Source of the DNA: Rhodospirillales bacterium URHD0017
GTDB taxonomy: Bacteria > Pseudomonadota > Alphaproteobacteria > Reyranellales > Reyranellaceae
NCBI GenBank assembly: GCA_900110395.1
Contig: FODP01000007.1
Coordinates: forward strand, 248,001-312,000
Direction: 5' to 3'
Length of the DNA: 64,000 nt
The notes below the pieces were generated by a model. That model made no database searches, was not told the DNA's origin, and was given only the letters and a program-made list of their open reading frames with translations. The first letter of the stretch is position 1; every line of letters begins with the position of its first letter. Both the position numbers and the translations under genes were made by a program. Positions 16,302 to 25,175 of this stretch are shown one piece after another.

Positions 16302-17723
16302 TCACCAGACAGGCAGGCGCGACAACAGTCGCACCAGCCAGCGCGTGCGCGGGCCGAACAGTGCCTCGGTGAAGGCACTGCCGGCTGCCCGCTTGCTCGC
16401 CTCGCCCAAGGTCGGATAGGGAGGCACGAAGCCCGCCAGCGCCGAGATCTTCAGGCGTTTGTAAATCGCCAGGCACCAAGGCTGGATCAGCTCGCCGGCG
16501 TGCGGTGCCACGATCGAGGTTCCGAGGATGCGGCCGTGCCGGTCGGTGATCGCCTTGACCATTCCCTCGGTCGCACGCTCGGTCTGGGCGCGGTCGTTCT
16601 CGCTGAGCTTCCAGCGCAGGATCTTTACGGCGTCGCCATGCTTCTCGCGTGCCTGGCGTTCGCTCAGGCCGACCTGCGCCAGCTCGGGATCGGTATAGGT
16701 CGCCCACGGCACGATCGCGGCGTCGAGCCTGGCCGGGGCGCGGAACAGGGCGCCGCGGATGAACAGCGAGGCCTCGTAGCCCGCCATGTGCGTGAAGGCA
16801 TAGAGGCCATTGCAGTCGCCGATCGCCCAGACGTTGCGGTTGGAGGTTCGCAACGAGGCGTCGACGGTGACGCCCTTGGCGGTGTGGGCGACACCCGCCT
16901 TGTCGAGATCGAGGCTCTCGACGACAGGCGCGCGGCCGGCGGCAACCAGCAGGTGCGATCCATCAAGTCGCTCGCCGTTCTCCAGGGTTGCCGCGACGCC
17001 TGACGGCGTCCGCTCGACGCGCGCGATCTTCGTGGCGGCGCGCAGATCGACGCCTTCGCTCTTCAGGCGGGCGACGACGATGGCGGCAAGCTCGGGATCG
17101 TCCTTGGCAAGGAAATCGGCGACTTCCAGAACCGTGACCCGCGATCCCAGCCGGCGATGGGCCTGCGCCATCTCGAGCCCGATCGGCCCGCCGCCGATCA
17201 CGATCAGGTGGCTGGGCAGGATGCGGTTGGCGAAGATCGTCTCGTTGGTGAGATAGCCGGCATCGGCCAGGCCGGGGATCGGCGGCGCCGTCGGTCGCGA
17301 ACCGGTTGCCAGAACGATGCGTCGGCTCTTGATGCGATGCGGACCGGCCTGCAATTCGCTGCGGCCGGTGAAGCGCGCCTCCTCCTTGAGGACGCGCACC
17401 CCGAGCCTCTCGAAGCGTTCGACCGAATCGTTGGGGGCGATGGCGGCGATCACCTGGTGCACGTGATCCATGACGCGGCCGAAATCGACCTTGGGCTCGA
17501 CCGGCGCGATGCCGAAGGCCGCGCCGTCGCGCTGCGCCTGCGCCATCCTGGCCGCGGCGATCAGCGCCTTGGACGGCACGCAGCCCTGGTTGAGGCAATC
17601 GCCGCCCATCTCGGCGCGTTCGATCAGCACCACGTCGAGGCCGAGCAGCGCGGCGCCGGCGGCTGCGACCAGGCCGGCCGAGCCCGCGCCGACGATGCAG
17701 ACGTCAGGAGCGAGCGTTGTCAT
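16302..17723 (-). CDS. Mercuric reductase-like pyridine nucleotide-disulfide oxidoreductase
   Basis: 473 residues of the class I pyridine nucleotide-disulfide family. N-terminal FAD motif GAGSAG, redox pair C43-x4-C48 in GGDCLNQGCVPSK, NAD motif VIGGGPIGLEMA, and the second FAD motif AIGDCNG. At the C-terminus the usual catalytic HPT of lipoamide dehydrogenase is YPT (PPYPTLGEASK), as in MerA-like paralogs, and there is no metal-binding N-terminal domain or C-terminal Cys pair, so mercury reduction is unlikely. The last 20 residues are basic-hydrophobic. The gene overlaps the TVP38 gene by 20 nt. The TVP38-flavoprotein-NDH set suggests membrane redox work. Confidence 0.87.
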   Translation of the reverse strand: MTTLAPDVCIVGAGSAGLVAAAGAALLGLDVVLIERAEMGGDCLNQGCVPSKALIAAARMAQAQRDGAAFGIAPVEPKVDFGRVMDHVHQVIAAIAPNDSVERFERLGVRVLKEEARFTGRSELQAGPHRIKSRRIVLATGSRPTAPPIPGLADAGYLTNETIFANRILPSHLIVIGGGPIGLEMAQAHRRLGSRVTVLEVADFLAKDDPELAAIVVARLKSEGVDLRAATKIARVERTPSGVAATLENGERLDGSHLLVAAGRAPVVESLDLDKAGVAHTAKGVTVDASLRTSNRNVWAIGDCNGLYAFTHMAGYEASLFIRGALFRAPARLDAAIVPWATYTDPELAQVGLSERQAREKHGDAVKILRWKLSENDRAQTERATEGMVKAITDRHGRILGTSIVAPHAGELIQPWCLAIYKRLKISALAGFVPPYPTLGEASKRAAGSAFTEALFGPRTRWLVRLLSRLPVW

Positions 17724-18420
17724 TGCCGCCACGCAAATGCGTGTAGAGCACCGGCACCAGCGCCAGCGCCGCCAGGCCGAGCAGAGGCAGCAGGAAGCGC
17801 CATTCGAAGATGATGGCGAAATCGGGCGCCTCGCCGCGCTCGAACAGCGCGCCGAAACTGGCGCCGACGCTGGCATAGACGAAGGCTGCCGGGATGATGC
17901 CGATCAACGTCGCCACCGTGTAGGGACCGAGCTTCATGCCGAGCAGGGCCGGCACGATATTGACCAGCCAGAACGGGAAGATCGGCACCAGCCGCAGGAA
18001 CAGGAGATAGCTGAAGCTGTCGCGGCGGAAACCGTCCTCGAAGCGCGCCAGTGCAGCACCAGCGCGGGCATGGAAGAGATCGTAGAAGGCGGTGCGCGCG
18101 GCCAGGAACACCGCGACCGAGCCCAGGGTGGCGCCGACGACCGACAGGATGGCGCCGAGCCAGACGCCGAACAGGAAGCCGCCCAGCGGCGTGATGATGA
18201 TGGCGATGGGCAGGGAGAAGGCCACGACCAGCGCATAGGCCAGCACGAACAGCACGACCGCGAGCATGAAGTTGTCGGCCACCCAGGCCGCGAGCGCGGC
18301 GTGGTGGCGGCTCAACATCTCGAAGGAGAAGTAGCGTTCGAGGCCGAACAGCAGGAACAGCGCCAGTCCCAGCAGCAGGATCGCCGCGGGCGCAAGCCGG
18401 CGCCACATCTGGGAGGTCAT
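17704..18420 (-). CDS. TVP38/TMEM64 (VTT domain) family membrane protein
   Basis: 238 residues, five to six hydrophobic helices. The VTT/DedA core is recognisable: LPIAIIITPLGGFLFGVWLG with its re-entrant Gly-rich segment, and FLRLVPIFPFWLVNIVPALLGM, the conserved F-x-R-x-x-P-x-x-P/F pattern. The family is now thought to contain lipid scramblases or flippases; substrate here unknown. First gene of the operon that continues into the two flavoproteins. Confidence 0.88.
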   Translation of the reverse strand: MTSQMWRRLAPAAILLLGLALFLLFGLERYFSFEMLSRHHAALAAWVADNFMLAVVLFVLAYALVVAFSLPIAIIITPLGGFLFGVWLGAILSVVGATLGSVAVFLAARTAFYDLFHARAGAALARFEDGFRRDSFSYLLFLRLVPIFPFWLVNIVPALLGMKLGPYTVATLIGIIPAAFVYASVGASFGALFERGEAPDFAIIFEWRFLLPLLGLAALALVPVLYTHLRGGNDNARS

Positions 18421-18486
18421 GTCGCCCTTCGCGTGGCTTCACGATCGATATTGGCCCGGCAGCCTCAGGTCTCAAAGCAAATGCGC

Positions 18487-19140
18487 TCACGCCTTGGTGA
18501 CGCGATCGGCTGGAGGCAGGCCCGGATCGGTCGCGGCGACGCTCGCGCGCTGCCTGAGCTTGCCCCACCAGGCAGCAAGCCGGGGATACGTGCCCAGCAT
18601 CGCGGCCCCTTCAGGCGCGAGCGTGAAGTAGGCAACCATCGCGCCGACGTGCAGATCGGCGAGAGAGAGCTCGGGCCCCGTGAGAAAGGGCTCGGATGCC
18701 AGCGCCTCGAGGGCGGCCAGGACCTTGGCCGCGCCGATCAGGCCTTGCGCGACCTCCGCCTCGTCGACCGGCCGGCCGGCCGCGGACCGGAAGACGCGAT
18801 GGGAGAAGACCTGCCGGACCATCGGCCAGTAGCCGTAGGAATCGATGACGCCGATCAACTGGTCCATGCGGGCGAGCGCGCGTGGCGCGCCGGGCTGCAG
18901 CGCCGGGCCGGTGAATGTGCGGTCGATATAGCGCGTGATGGCGCCGGTCTCGTAGAGCACGAAGCCGTCATGGACCAGGGCCGGCACGCGGCCGAAGGGA
19001 TGCAGGGCCAGGTATTCGGGCGGGGTGTCGGCGAACGGGTTCACCTCGACCCGGTCGTAGGCGACCCCCTTCTCGGCCAGGGCGAGGCGGGCAATGCGGT
19101 TATAGACGCTGAAGTGGTAGCCATGCAGGACGAGGGACAT
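18487..19140 (-). CDS. Glutathione S-transferase family protein
   Basis: 217 residues. N-terminal thioredoxin fold: the active-site region HGYHFSVYNRIARLAL, NPFADTPPEYLALHPFGRVPAL with the cis-proline, and LYETGAITRYID binding the glutathione. A C-terminal helical domain carries PELSLADLHVGAM with the conserved Asp N-cap. Closest in style to phi/theta-type GSTs. Not closely similar to the GST at 9039. Stands alone; the palindrome at 19184 lies beyond its start codon. Confidence 0.88.
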   Translation of the reverse strand: MSLVLHGYHFSVYNRIARLALAEKGVAYDRVEVNPFADTPPEYLALHPFGRVPALVHDGFVLYETGAITRYIDRTFTGPALQPGAPRALARMDQLIGVIDSYGYWPMVRQVFSHRVFRSAAGRPVDEAEVAQGLIGAAKVLAALEALASEPFLTGPELSLADLHVGAMVAYFTLAPEGAAMLGTYPRLAAWWGKLRQRASVAATDPGLPPADRVTKA

Positions 19141-19183
19141 GGCGGCATCTTGCCGGACCGCGGGCCTTCCGGCCCGCTCATGT

Positions 19184-19221
19184 TCATGCTCCTCTCCCCC
19201 TAGCAGGGGAGAGGAACATGA
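19184..19221. repeat. Compact palindromic repeat of the CTCTCCCC family
   Basis: CCTCTCCCC (19191-19199) pairs with GGGGAGAGG (19206-19214), and the pairing extends outwards to TCATG/CATGA ends at 19184 and 19221 with one mismatch. It lies between the GST gene start and the rpmH promoter. Confidence 0.75.
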
Positions 19222-19243
19222 CGAAGAGCATGAGCAGGCCTCG

Positions 19244-19272
19244 TTGACTCAAGGCCTTTGCCCGCTTATTAC
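19244..19272 (+). promoter_or_regulatory. Sigma-70-type promoter of rpmH-rnpA
   Basis: TTGACT at 19244-19249 and TATTAC at 19267-19272 are separated by exactly 17 nt. It is the best housekeeping promoter match seen in the window and lies 64 nt upstream of the rpmH start, as expected for a ribosomal protein operon. Confidence 0.6.
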
Positions 19273-19289
19273 CCTCGCCCACAGAAATT

Positions 19290-19313
19290 GCCCCCGCCGT
19301 AACCTGCGGGGGC
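19290..19313 (+). promoter_or_regulatory. Leader hairpin upstream of rpmH
   Basis: GCCCCCGC (19290-19297) and GCGGGGGC (19306-19313) form a perfect 8-bp stem with an 8-nt loop, followed by CTTGTGTTT. It has a terminator-like shape in the 5' leader of rpmH, so it could be an attenuator or a 5' stabiliser. Confidence 0.5.
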
Positions 19314-19336
19314 CTTGTGTTTAAAGGAGTTGCGTG

Positions 19337-19471
19337 ATGAAACGCACCTATCAGCCGAGCAAGCTGGTGCGCAAGCGCCGGCACGGCTTCCGGTCACGGA
19401 TGGCGACGGTGGGCGGCCGCAAGGTCATCGCCAGCCGCCGCAGGTCGGGCCGCAAGCGCCTCTCGGCCTAA
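19337..19471 (+). CDS. rpmH: 50S ribosomal protein L34
   Basis: 44 residues beginning [19 protein letters not shown] and ending [12 protein letters not shown], the standard full-length L34, a highly basic protein of the large ribosomal subunit. AAAGGAG at 19323-19329 precedes the ATG. First gene of the conserved rpmH-rnpA-yidD-yidC-engB cluster that lies near the replication origin in many bacteria. Confidence 0.98.
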   Translation: MKRTYQPSKLVRKRRHGFRSRMATVGGRKVIASRRRSGRKRLSA

Positions 19472-19485
19472 GCGGCCCAGCAAAA

Positions 19486-19890
19486 TTGGCCTCGGCGCGC
19501 CTCGGGCGGCTGCCGAACCGCCGCGATTTTCTGCGCGTCCAAGCCGGCCGCCGCGTCGCCATGCCGGGCTTTGTCCTGCAGGTCGCCCCAGTACCCGCGG
19601 ATCTGCTACCCGCGGATCTGCCTGCCGGCCTCGCCCTGCCCGCCATCCGTGTCGGATTCACTGTCAGCCGCAAGGTCGGCAATGCCGTCGTGCGCAATCG
19701 GGTCCGCCGCCGGTTGCGCGAGGCCGCCCGCCTGGTGATCCCGGGCCAGGCCAGCCCCGATCTCGACTACGTCCTGGTCGGGCGCCAGGCCGCCATCGCC
19801 CGCGATTTCGGCGCCCTGCGCCAGGAGCTGGTCGAGGCCCTCAAGCGGCTGAAAGCATTGGCTCCCACGTCGTCCCTCGCGACGCCATGA
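19486..19890 (+). CDS. rnpA: Ribonuclease P protein component
   Basis: 134 residues from TTG 19486; this start puts the conserved [16 protein letters not shown] right at the N-terminus as in other RnpA proteins. The hallmark RNR region reads [13 protein letters not shown], preceded by [14 protein letters not shown]. It binds the RNA subunit of RNase P and helps mature tRNA 5' ends. The TTG start is inferred from homology and lies 14 nt after the rpmH stop. The 3' end overlaps yidD by 4 nt (ATGA). Confidence 0.93.
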   Translation: MASARLGRLPNRRDFLRVQAGRRVAMPGFVLQVAPVPADLLPADLPAGLALPAIRVGFTVSRKVGNAVVRNRVRRRLREAARLVIPGQASPDLDYVLVGRQAAIARDFGALRQELVEALKRLKALAPTSSLATP

Positions 19891-20216
19891 CCTGCCACGG
19901 ACGCCTTGCGCATGCCCCGGCAAATCGCCAGTTTCCGGGCCGCATGACCTTCAGCCTGATGACTGGCCGCCTGATGACCGGCGCGCTCCGCGGCGCGATC
20001 CGCTTCTATCAGCTGACGCTGGCCTATTTCTTCGTCGGCGCTTGCCGCTATGAGCCGTCCTGCTCGGCCTATGCAGCCGAAGCGGTGGCGCGCCATGGCG
20101 CGCTGCGCGGCAGCTGGCTGGCGGCCCATCGCCTGTGCCGCTGCGGGCCATGGGGTGGTGCGGGCTTCGATCCCGTGCCGCCGAAACTTTCCTGTCAATC
20201 CGCCGAGCGCGCGTAG
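19887..20216 (+). CDS. yidD: Membrane protein insertion efficiency factor
   Basis: 109 residues from the overlapping ATG at 19887; an in-frame ATG at 19944 ([11 protein letters not shown]) is an alternative that would shorten a non-conserved N-terminus. The YidD core is plain: [34 protein letters not shown], then [22 protein letters not shown], with the conserved cysteines. A small inner-membrane-associated protein that assists YidC/Sec insertion. Lies between rnpA and yidC, its normal position. Confidence 0.93.
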   Translation: MTCHGRLAHAPANRQFPGRMTFSLMTGRLMTGALRGAIRFYQLTLAYFFVGACRYEPSCSAYAAEAVARHGALRGSWLAAHRLCRCGPWGGAGFDPVPPKLSCQSAERA

Positions 20217-20228
20217 AAGTCTGAGCAC

Positions 20229-22079
20229 ATGGACCAGAAGAATTTCATTGTCGCTATCGTGCTCTCGGTGCTGATCATCATGGGCTGGCAGTACGCCTTC
20301 CCGCCGGCGAAGCCGCCGGCAGACAAAGCCCAGCAGCAGACCGCCTCGACCCAGACCGGCACGCCGCAGGCGCCGAGCGGCGCCCCGGGCGCGCCCGGCA
20401 CCCAGGGCACGGCGCAGCCCGGTTCGCCGGCCGCGCAGCCGGCGCAGATCGTGAGCCGCACCGAGGCGCTCGCCCGTTCGCCGCGCATCACCTTCGATAC
20501 GCCCGAGCTGGTCGGCTCGATCGCGCTCAAGGGCGCGCGCATCGACGATGTGCGGCTGGTCAAGTATCGCGAGACTGTCGATCCCAAGAGCCCGCCCGTG
20601 CCGGTGCTGTCGCCGGTCGGCGGCGATCATCCCTACTACGCCGAGTTCGGCTGGTCGCCGGCCGATCCGTCGATCAAGGTGCCGGGCCCCGATACGGTAT
20701 GGACCGCCAGTGCGACGACGGTGGCGCCGGGCAAGCCGGTGCGGCTCACCTGGGACAACGGCGAGGGCCTGATCTTCGCGCTCGACATCTCGCTCGACGA
20801 ATTCTTCATGTTCGACGTCAAGCAGAGCGTCGAGAACAAGACCGACAAGCCGGTGACGCTCTATCCCTGGAGCCTGATCGTCCGCTACGGCGAGCCCAAG
20901 GCCGAGGGCATCTACATCCTGCATGAAGGCCCCTACGGCGTCTTCAACAGCAGCCTGAAGGAGTGGGGCTACTCCGACTTCAAGGACAACAAGCAGCAGA
21001 AGATCAGCACCACCGGCGGCTGGGTCGGCATCACCGACAAGTACTGGATGGCGACGCTGGTCCCCGACCAGAAGCAGAAGGTCGACGTCACCATCAAGCA
21101 GACCGGGTCGGGACCCGAGCTGAAGTACCAGGTGGACTACGTCGCCCCCGGCCAGGTGATCGCGCCTGGTGCCACCGCCACGACCGACGCCAGGCTGTTC
21201 GCCGGCGCCAAGATCGTGCGCATCATCTCGGACTACGAGGCGAAGTACGGCATCGACAAGTTCGACCTCACCATCGACTGGGGCTGGTTCTGGTTCTTCA
21301 CCAAGCCGCTGTTCTGGCTGCTCGAGTGGCTCTACGTCCATCTCGGCAACTTCGGCCTGTCGATCCTGATTCTCACGGTGATCGTCAAGGCGGTGTTCTT
21401 CCCGCTGGCCAACAAGTCCTATGCGGCGATGAGCAAGATGAAGGCGCTGCAGCCGGAGATGGAGAAGCTCAAGGAGCGCTACGGCGAGGATCGCCAGCGC
21501 ATGAACCAGGAGCTGATGCAGCTCTATCGCCGCGAGAAGGTCAATCCGGCGGCGGGCTGCCTGCCCATCGTCGTGCAGATCCCGGTGTTCTTCGCGCTCT
21601 ACAAGGTGCTCTACACCACCATCGAGATGCGTCATCAGCCGTTCTTCGGCTGGATCAAGGATCTGAGCGCGCCCGATCCGCTGACCATCCTGACCGGCTT
21701 CGGCCTGTTCCACTGGCAGGTGCCGGAGTTCCTGCATTTCTTCAACATCGGCATCTGGCCCCTCATCATGGGCGTGACGATGTACATGCAGCAGAAGCTG
21801 AATCCGGCGCCGACCGATCCGGTGCAGGCCAAGGTGTTCCAGTTCCTGCCGATCCTGTTCACCTTCATGCTGGCGCCGTTCGCCGCCGGCCTGGTGATCT
21901 ATTGGGCGTGGAGCAACACGCTGTCGATCGCCCAGCAGTACACGATCATGCGCCGCCACGGCACGCCGATCGGCGGCGGCAAGGGCAAGCCCGCCGTGGC
22001 CGCCGCCCTCCCGGCAGCCGCGCCTGCGCCCGCCGAAGGTGGTGGCGGCAAGAAGGGCGGCAAGGCCAAGAAGCGCTGA
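20229..22079 (+). CDS. yidC: Membrane protein insertase YidC
   Basis: 616 residues. N-terminal transmembrane anchor (residues about 5-22), a Pro/Gln/Ala-rich linker, a large periplasmic P1 beta domain (about 80-350), then the five-helix insertase core starting near WLYVHLGNFGLSILILTVIVK. The core includes the cytoplasmic coiled hairpin (KMKALQPEMEKLKERYGEDR) and NPAAGCLPIVVQIPVFFALYKVL. The C-terminal tail is Gly/Lys-rich. Inserts membrane proteins with or without SecYEG. The stop TGA overlaps the ATG of engB. Confidence 0.97.
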   Translation: MDQKNFIVAIVLSVLIIMGWQYAFPPAKPPADKAQQQTASTQTGTPQAPSGAPGAPGTQGTAQPGSPAAQPAQIVSRTEALARSPRITFDTPELVGSIALKGARIDDVRLVKYRETVDPKSPPVPVLSPVGGDHPYYAEFGWSPADPSIKVPGPDTVWTASATTVAPGKPVRLTWDNGEGLIFALDISLDEFFMFDVKQSVENKTDKPVTLYPWSLIVRYGEPKAEGIYILHEGPYGVFNSSLKEWGYSDFKDNKQQKISTTGGWVGITDKYWMATLVPDQKQKVDVTIKQTGSGPELKYQVDYVAPGQVIAPGATATTDARLFAGAKIVRIISDYEAKYGIDKFDLTIDWGWFWFFTKPLFWLLEWLYVHLGNFGLSILILTVIVKAVFFPLANKSYAAMSKMKALQPEMEKLKERYGEDRQRMNQELMQLYRREKVNPAAGCLPIVVQIPVFFALYKVLYTTIEMRHQPFFGWIKDLSAPDPLTILTGFGLFHWQVPEFLHFFNIGIWPLIMGVTMYMQQKLNPAPTDPVQAKVFQFLPILFTFMLAPFAAGLVIYWAWSNTLSIAQQYTIMRRHGTPIGGGKGKPAVAAALPAAAPAPAEGGGGKKGGKAKKR

Positions 22080-22729
22080 TGCCAGATCAAGGGCAAGAGG
22101 GCCGCGCGCCGGAAGAGATCGAGGCGGCGCGCAAGCTCTTCGCCGGCCCGTGCGAGTTCGTGGCCGGCGCCTCCTCGCCCCAGTCGATGCTTGCGATCTC
22201 GCTGCCCGAGGTCGCCTTTGCCGGCCGTTCCAACGTCGGCAAGTCGAGCCTGGTCAATGCGCTGACTGGCCGGCGCACGCTCGCGCGCACGTCGTCCAAC
22301 CCTGGCCACACGCGGCAGATCAACTTCTTCGACCTGGCCGGCCGGCTCTTCCTGGTCGACCTGCCGGGCTACGGCTTCGCCCAGGTCTCGCGCTCGATGA
22401 AGGAGGCGTGGCAGGACCTGGCGTCGGCCTATCTGCGCGGCCGGCCGACGCTGAAGCGCGTCTGCCTGCTGATCGATTCGCGGCATGGCGTGAAGGACAC
22501 CGACCGCGAGACCATGAAGAACCTCGACAAGGCCGCGGTGTCCTACCAGCTCGTGCTGACCAAGTGCGACCAGCTCAGGGCGGCCGACGTGCCGCGCGCC
22601 GTAGCGGCGGCCGAGGCGGTTGCCCGCAAGCACGGCGCCGCACATCCCGAGGTGCTGCCGACCAGCAGCGAGACAGGGTTCGGGATTGCGGAACTCAGGG
22701 CGGAGATTGCCGCGGTTGCGCTCGGCTAA
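22079..22729 (+). CDS. engB: Ribosome biogenesis GTP-binding protein EngB/YsxC
   Basis: 216 residues, TRAFAC-class GTPase. G1 GRSNVGKSS, switch I with NPGHTRQINFF, G3 DLPGYGFAQ, G4 TKCD and G5 TSSETG are all present. Required for assembly of the large ribosomal subunit. Start ATG shares its A with the yidC stop, so the two are translationally coupled. Last gene of the rpmH cluster; convergent with the EF-hand gene. Confidence 0.96.
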   Translation: MPDQGQEGRAPEEIEAARKLFAGPCEFVAGASSPQSMLAISLPEVAFAGRSNVGKSSLVNALTGRRTLARTSSNPGHTRQINFFDLAGRLFLVDLPGYGFAQVSRSMKEAWQDLASAYLRGRPTLKRVCLLIDSRHGVKDTDRETMKNLDKAAVSYQLVLTKCDQLRAADVPRAVAAAEAVARKHGAAHPEVLPTSSETGFGIAELRAEIAAVALG

Positions 22730-22766
22730 GCGACACCTGTCATCCCGAGCGCAGACCTGACAACAC

Positions 22767-23774
22767 CTACCGCGTCTGCTGCGGCAGTCCGGGCGCCGGG
22801 CCGGACGGTGCCGGCGCGGGCTGCGGCGCGCGCTGCTGCGGCGCAGGGCGCGGCTGGGCCGGTGCCGGCATCAGCTTGGGAATGAGGTCGCGCGTCTTGG
22901 TTGCCTCGGCTTCCTGGAACTTCTTGATCTCCTCCTGGTCGAGGAAACGATCCTTGTTGAGATCGGTCTCGAGAAATTCCTTCAGCGCATAGGCGGTCAG
23001 CTCGGGCCGGTCGATGATGCCGTCCTTGTTGGTGTCGATCTCCTGGAACTTGATCATGACGAGCTTCTTGCGGACCTCGTAAGGCAGCTGCCCTTGAGTC
23101 TGCGGGCCATCGGCGGGGCCGGCGGCCAGGAGATATTCCTGCTGGCTGATCTTGCCGTCGTTGTTCTTGTCGAGCTTGTCGGCGTCACGCATCTGCATGT
23201 CGATGAGATCGTTCAGCGCCATCAGCCCCTTGCGGCGCTCGGCCTCCACCTGCTGGCGCTCGGCCGCCTGCCGCTGAGCCAGGCGTTGCATGATCGCCCG
23301 GATCTCCGGCTCGGTGATCTTGTTGTCGCGGTCGGTGTCGTACTGATTGAACTCGCCCTGGATCGGCGCCTCCGCCTCGCCGCGCTCGATGAAGCCGCTG
23401 GCGTCGAGGTCGAGATTCTGGAAGGCGGCCCGGATGCGGTTGCGCCGGTCCTCGAGGCTCGGCCCGCCCGGCACATCGGTCGAGTACGGCGGCTCGGCCA
23501 GCTTGAGGAATTCCTCGAGCGAGACCTTGCCGTCCTTGTTGGTGTCGAGCTCGTCGAACGACTTCATGCGGTACTTCAGGAAGTCGGCGCGCGAGACCTC
23601 GCCCTTCTTGGCGGTGTCGATCTCGATGAACCAGGGCGGCAACGGCACCGCGGCCGGGGCGGCAGACTGGCTGGGGAGTTGGCCGCTCGGTTGGGCGGGG
23701 GGCTGGCCGGTGGTCTGGGCCTTTGCGATCGCTGGCAGCACCAGCAGGCCCAGCAGAATTATCCTTCTCATCAC
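22767..23774 (-). CDS. Secreted protein with seven EF-hand loops
   Basis: 335 residues with a signal peptide (IILLGLLVLPAIAKAQ, cleavage about residue 20). Six 12-residue calcium loops match DxNxDGxI/VxxxE well or moderately: residues 77-88 (DTNKDGKVSLEE), 122-133, 146-157, 202-213, 247-258 (DTNKDGIIDRPE) and 271-282. A seventh at 53-64 (DTAKKGEVSRAD) is degenerate. A Glu/Arg/Gln-rich helix (162-190) separates loops 4 and 5. The C-terminus is a Pro/Gln/Ala tail. Probably a periplasmic or extracellular calcium sensor or buffer; no partner is obvious nearby. Confidence 0.82.
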   Translation of the reverse strand: MMRRIILLGLLVLPAIAKAQTTGQPPAQPSGQLPSQSAAPAAVPLPPWFIEIDTAKKGEVSRADFLKYRMKSFDELDTNKDGKVSLEEFLKLAEPPYSTDVPGGPSLEDRRNRIRAAFQNLDLDASGFIERGEAEAPIQGEFNQYDTDRDNKITEPEIRAIMQRLAQRQAAERQQVEAERRKGLMALNDLIDMQMRDADKLDKNNDGKISQQEYLLAAGPADGPQTQGQLPYEVRKKLVMIKFQEIDTNKDGIIDRPELTAYALKEFLETDLNKDRFLDQEEIKKFQEAEATKTRDLIPKLMPAPAQPRPAPQQRAPQPAPAPSGPAPGLPQQTR

Positions 23775-23909
23775 CCTTCCTCAGCTTCCCGGCGCATTCG
23801 TAGGAAAAGACCGTAGGTTGCGCCACCTACTACCGGTGGAAAAGCGGCGACCGGTCGTCTACCGTGCCGATTGTTGCGTCGTTTTACGCCCGTAGTGTAG
23901 TGGACGAGC

Positions 23910-24377
23910 ATGCCGATCTACATGGAGATATCGCCGCTGCACCGGCTGGTGACGATCGTGGCCCGGGGCACTGTCAGTGGCGATGAAGTGCGCGGCACGG
24001 CGCAAAAGCTGGCAGAGGCCAAGGTGCGCCGGTTCGCCAAGATCCTCGAGGTGGCCAGCGCCAGCTTCGTTTTCGAGCCGGCGGACATTGTCGGCTTGGC
24101 GCAGACGATGCGCGCCGACGTCGACGGCCGCGGGCCGATCGCCTTCGTCGTGCGCGACATGAACCAGCCGTTTCCCCGCATGTTCGCCACCCAGACCGCC
24201 CATGAGGGGCCGGTCGACCTGTTCAAGAGCCTGCACGAGGCTCGCACCTGGATCGCCAGGATGCAGAACGCCCCCAAGCGTCCGCCGGGCGAGGCGTGGG
24301 CCGATCCCGACCGTCAGGGAACCGTGATTCGCGGCGCGCGCACGCGCGAATTCACGGCCCGCGAGCTGGTGCACTAG
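23910..24377 (+). CDS. Conserved hypothetical protein, possibly STAS/SpoIIAA-like
   Basis: 155 residues, soluble, no signal peptide. It starts MPIYMEISPLHRLVTIVARGTVSGDEV, and its alternating strands and helices (KILEVASASFVFEPADIVGLAQTMR, IAFVVRDM) resemble the SpoIIAA-like/STAS single-domain family by pattern only. The last 40 residues are basic and probably disordered. Stands alone, convergent with the 2OG oxygenase gene. Function unknown. Confidence 0.65.
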   Translation: MPIYMEISPLHRLVTIVARGTVSGDEVRGTAQKLAEAKVRRFAKILEVASASFVFEPADIVGLAQTMRADVDGRGPIAFVVRDMNQPFPRMFATQTAHEGPVDLFKSLHEARTWIARMQNAPKRPPGEAWADPDRQGTVIRGARTREFTARELVH

Positions 24378-24384
24378 GCCAGCC

Positions 24385-25056
24385 TTACGCCGCGTCGTGG
24401 AAGATGATGCCGAGGGTGAAGCGCTCGCCCGCGTGCAGGCTCGACACGCCGTGGCGCATGGCGGTGCGATAGAAGCCGCGGGTTCCCTTCACCGGCCGTT
24501 CGTTGACCGCGAAGATCACGGCATCGCCCTGGCGGAGCGGCACGACCTCGCCGCGCGACTGCATGCGCGGGCGCTGTTCGACCAGCATGAATTCGCCACC
24601 GTTGAAATCCTTGGCCGGATCGCTCAGCAGCACCGTCGCCTGCAGCGGGAACACCAGCTCGCCGTAGAGGTCGCGGTGCAGGCAGTTGTAGTCGCCCGGC
24701 CCGTAGCGCAGCAGCAGCGGCGTCGGCCGCTTCTGGCCGCCGGCGTGGCACTGCTTCAACCAGGCCTGCAGGCTGGTCGGGAAGCGCTTGGCGATCCCGA
24801 GCTCCTCGTTCCAGCGGTTGGCCACGGCCGCCAGCTCGGGATAGAGCGCCTGGCGCAGCGCCTCGATCCGCTCGGGCAACGGATAGGCGAAATACTGGTA
24901 TTCGCCTTGGCCAAAGCCATGCCGCTGCATGACGACGTGGCTGCGGAAATTGGGCTTTTCGGGCCACAGGCTGGCCAGCGCCCGGCACTCGGCGGGGCCG
25001 ATCAGGCCGGGCGCCACGACGAAGCCGCGGGAGGCCAAAGTGTCGCTGTCGATCAT
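24385..25056 (-). CDS. 2-oxoglutarate/Fe(II)-dependent oxygenase
   Basis: 223 residues from ATG 25056. Double-stranded beta-helix Fe(II)/2OG oxygenase of the prolyl-hydroxylase-like type: iron ligands H127 and D129 in LHRDLYGE, distal H202 in MRHGVSS, and R212 (ERFTLGIIF) to bind 2-oxoglutarate; the [13 protein letters not shown] segment is typical. It probably hydroxylates a protein or small molecule; the substrate is unknown. It is divergent from argB, with a 119-nt region between them. Confidence 0.85.
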   Translation of the reverse strand: MIDSDTLASRGFVVAPGLIGPAECRALASLWPEKPNFRSHVVMQRHGFGQGEYQYFAYPLPERIEALRQALYPELAAVANRWNEELGIAKRFPTSLQAWLKQCHAGGQKRPTPLLLRYGPGDYNCLHRDLYGELVFPLQATVLLSDPAKDFNGGEFMLVEQRPRMQSRGEVVPLRQGDAVIFAVNERPVKGTRGFYRTAMRHGVSSLHAGERFTLGIIFHDAA

Positions 25057-25123
25057 CTGGATATCCTTGCGCAGGCCGCCCACTTCTTCTATCCGCAGTC
25101 CGCTTGATATATGATGCCGTCTT

Positions 25124-25153
25124 AGCCCTCTCCCGGCCCGGGAGGGGGCTTTT
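25124..25153 (+). promoter_or_regulatory. GC-rich leader hairpin with T tail upstream of argB
   Basis: A 13-nt arm at 25124-25136 pairs with 25138-25150 (one G-U wobble; the innermost pairs must open to form a loop), followed by TTTTG. This is terminator-shaped and lies just after a possible -10 box TATGAT at 25110-25115 and 23 nt before the argB start. It could be an attenuator, or a terminator for transcripts entering from the left. Confidence 0.45.
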
Positions 25154-25175
25154 GCCAACTCGGGGTAACGCAGAA

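Noticed and set aside
16302-17723. Annotation as true mercuric reductase (merA)
   Set aside because: No N-terminal heavy-metal domain, no C-terminal Cys pair and no mer genes nearby; it is better called a MerA-like flavoprotein.
19767-21959. Very long open frame (730 codons) on the minus strand
   Set aside because: Lies wholly antisense to rnpA, yidD and yidC, is rich in His/Arg/Gln from reversed GC-rich codons, and shows no family signature.
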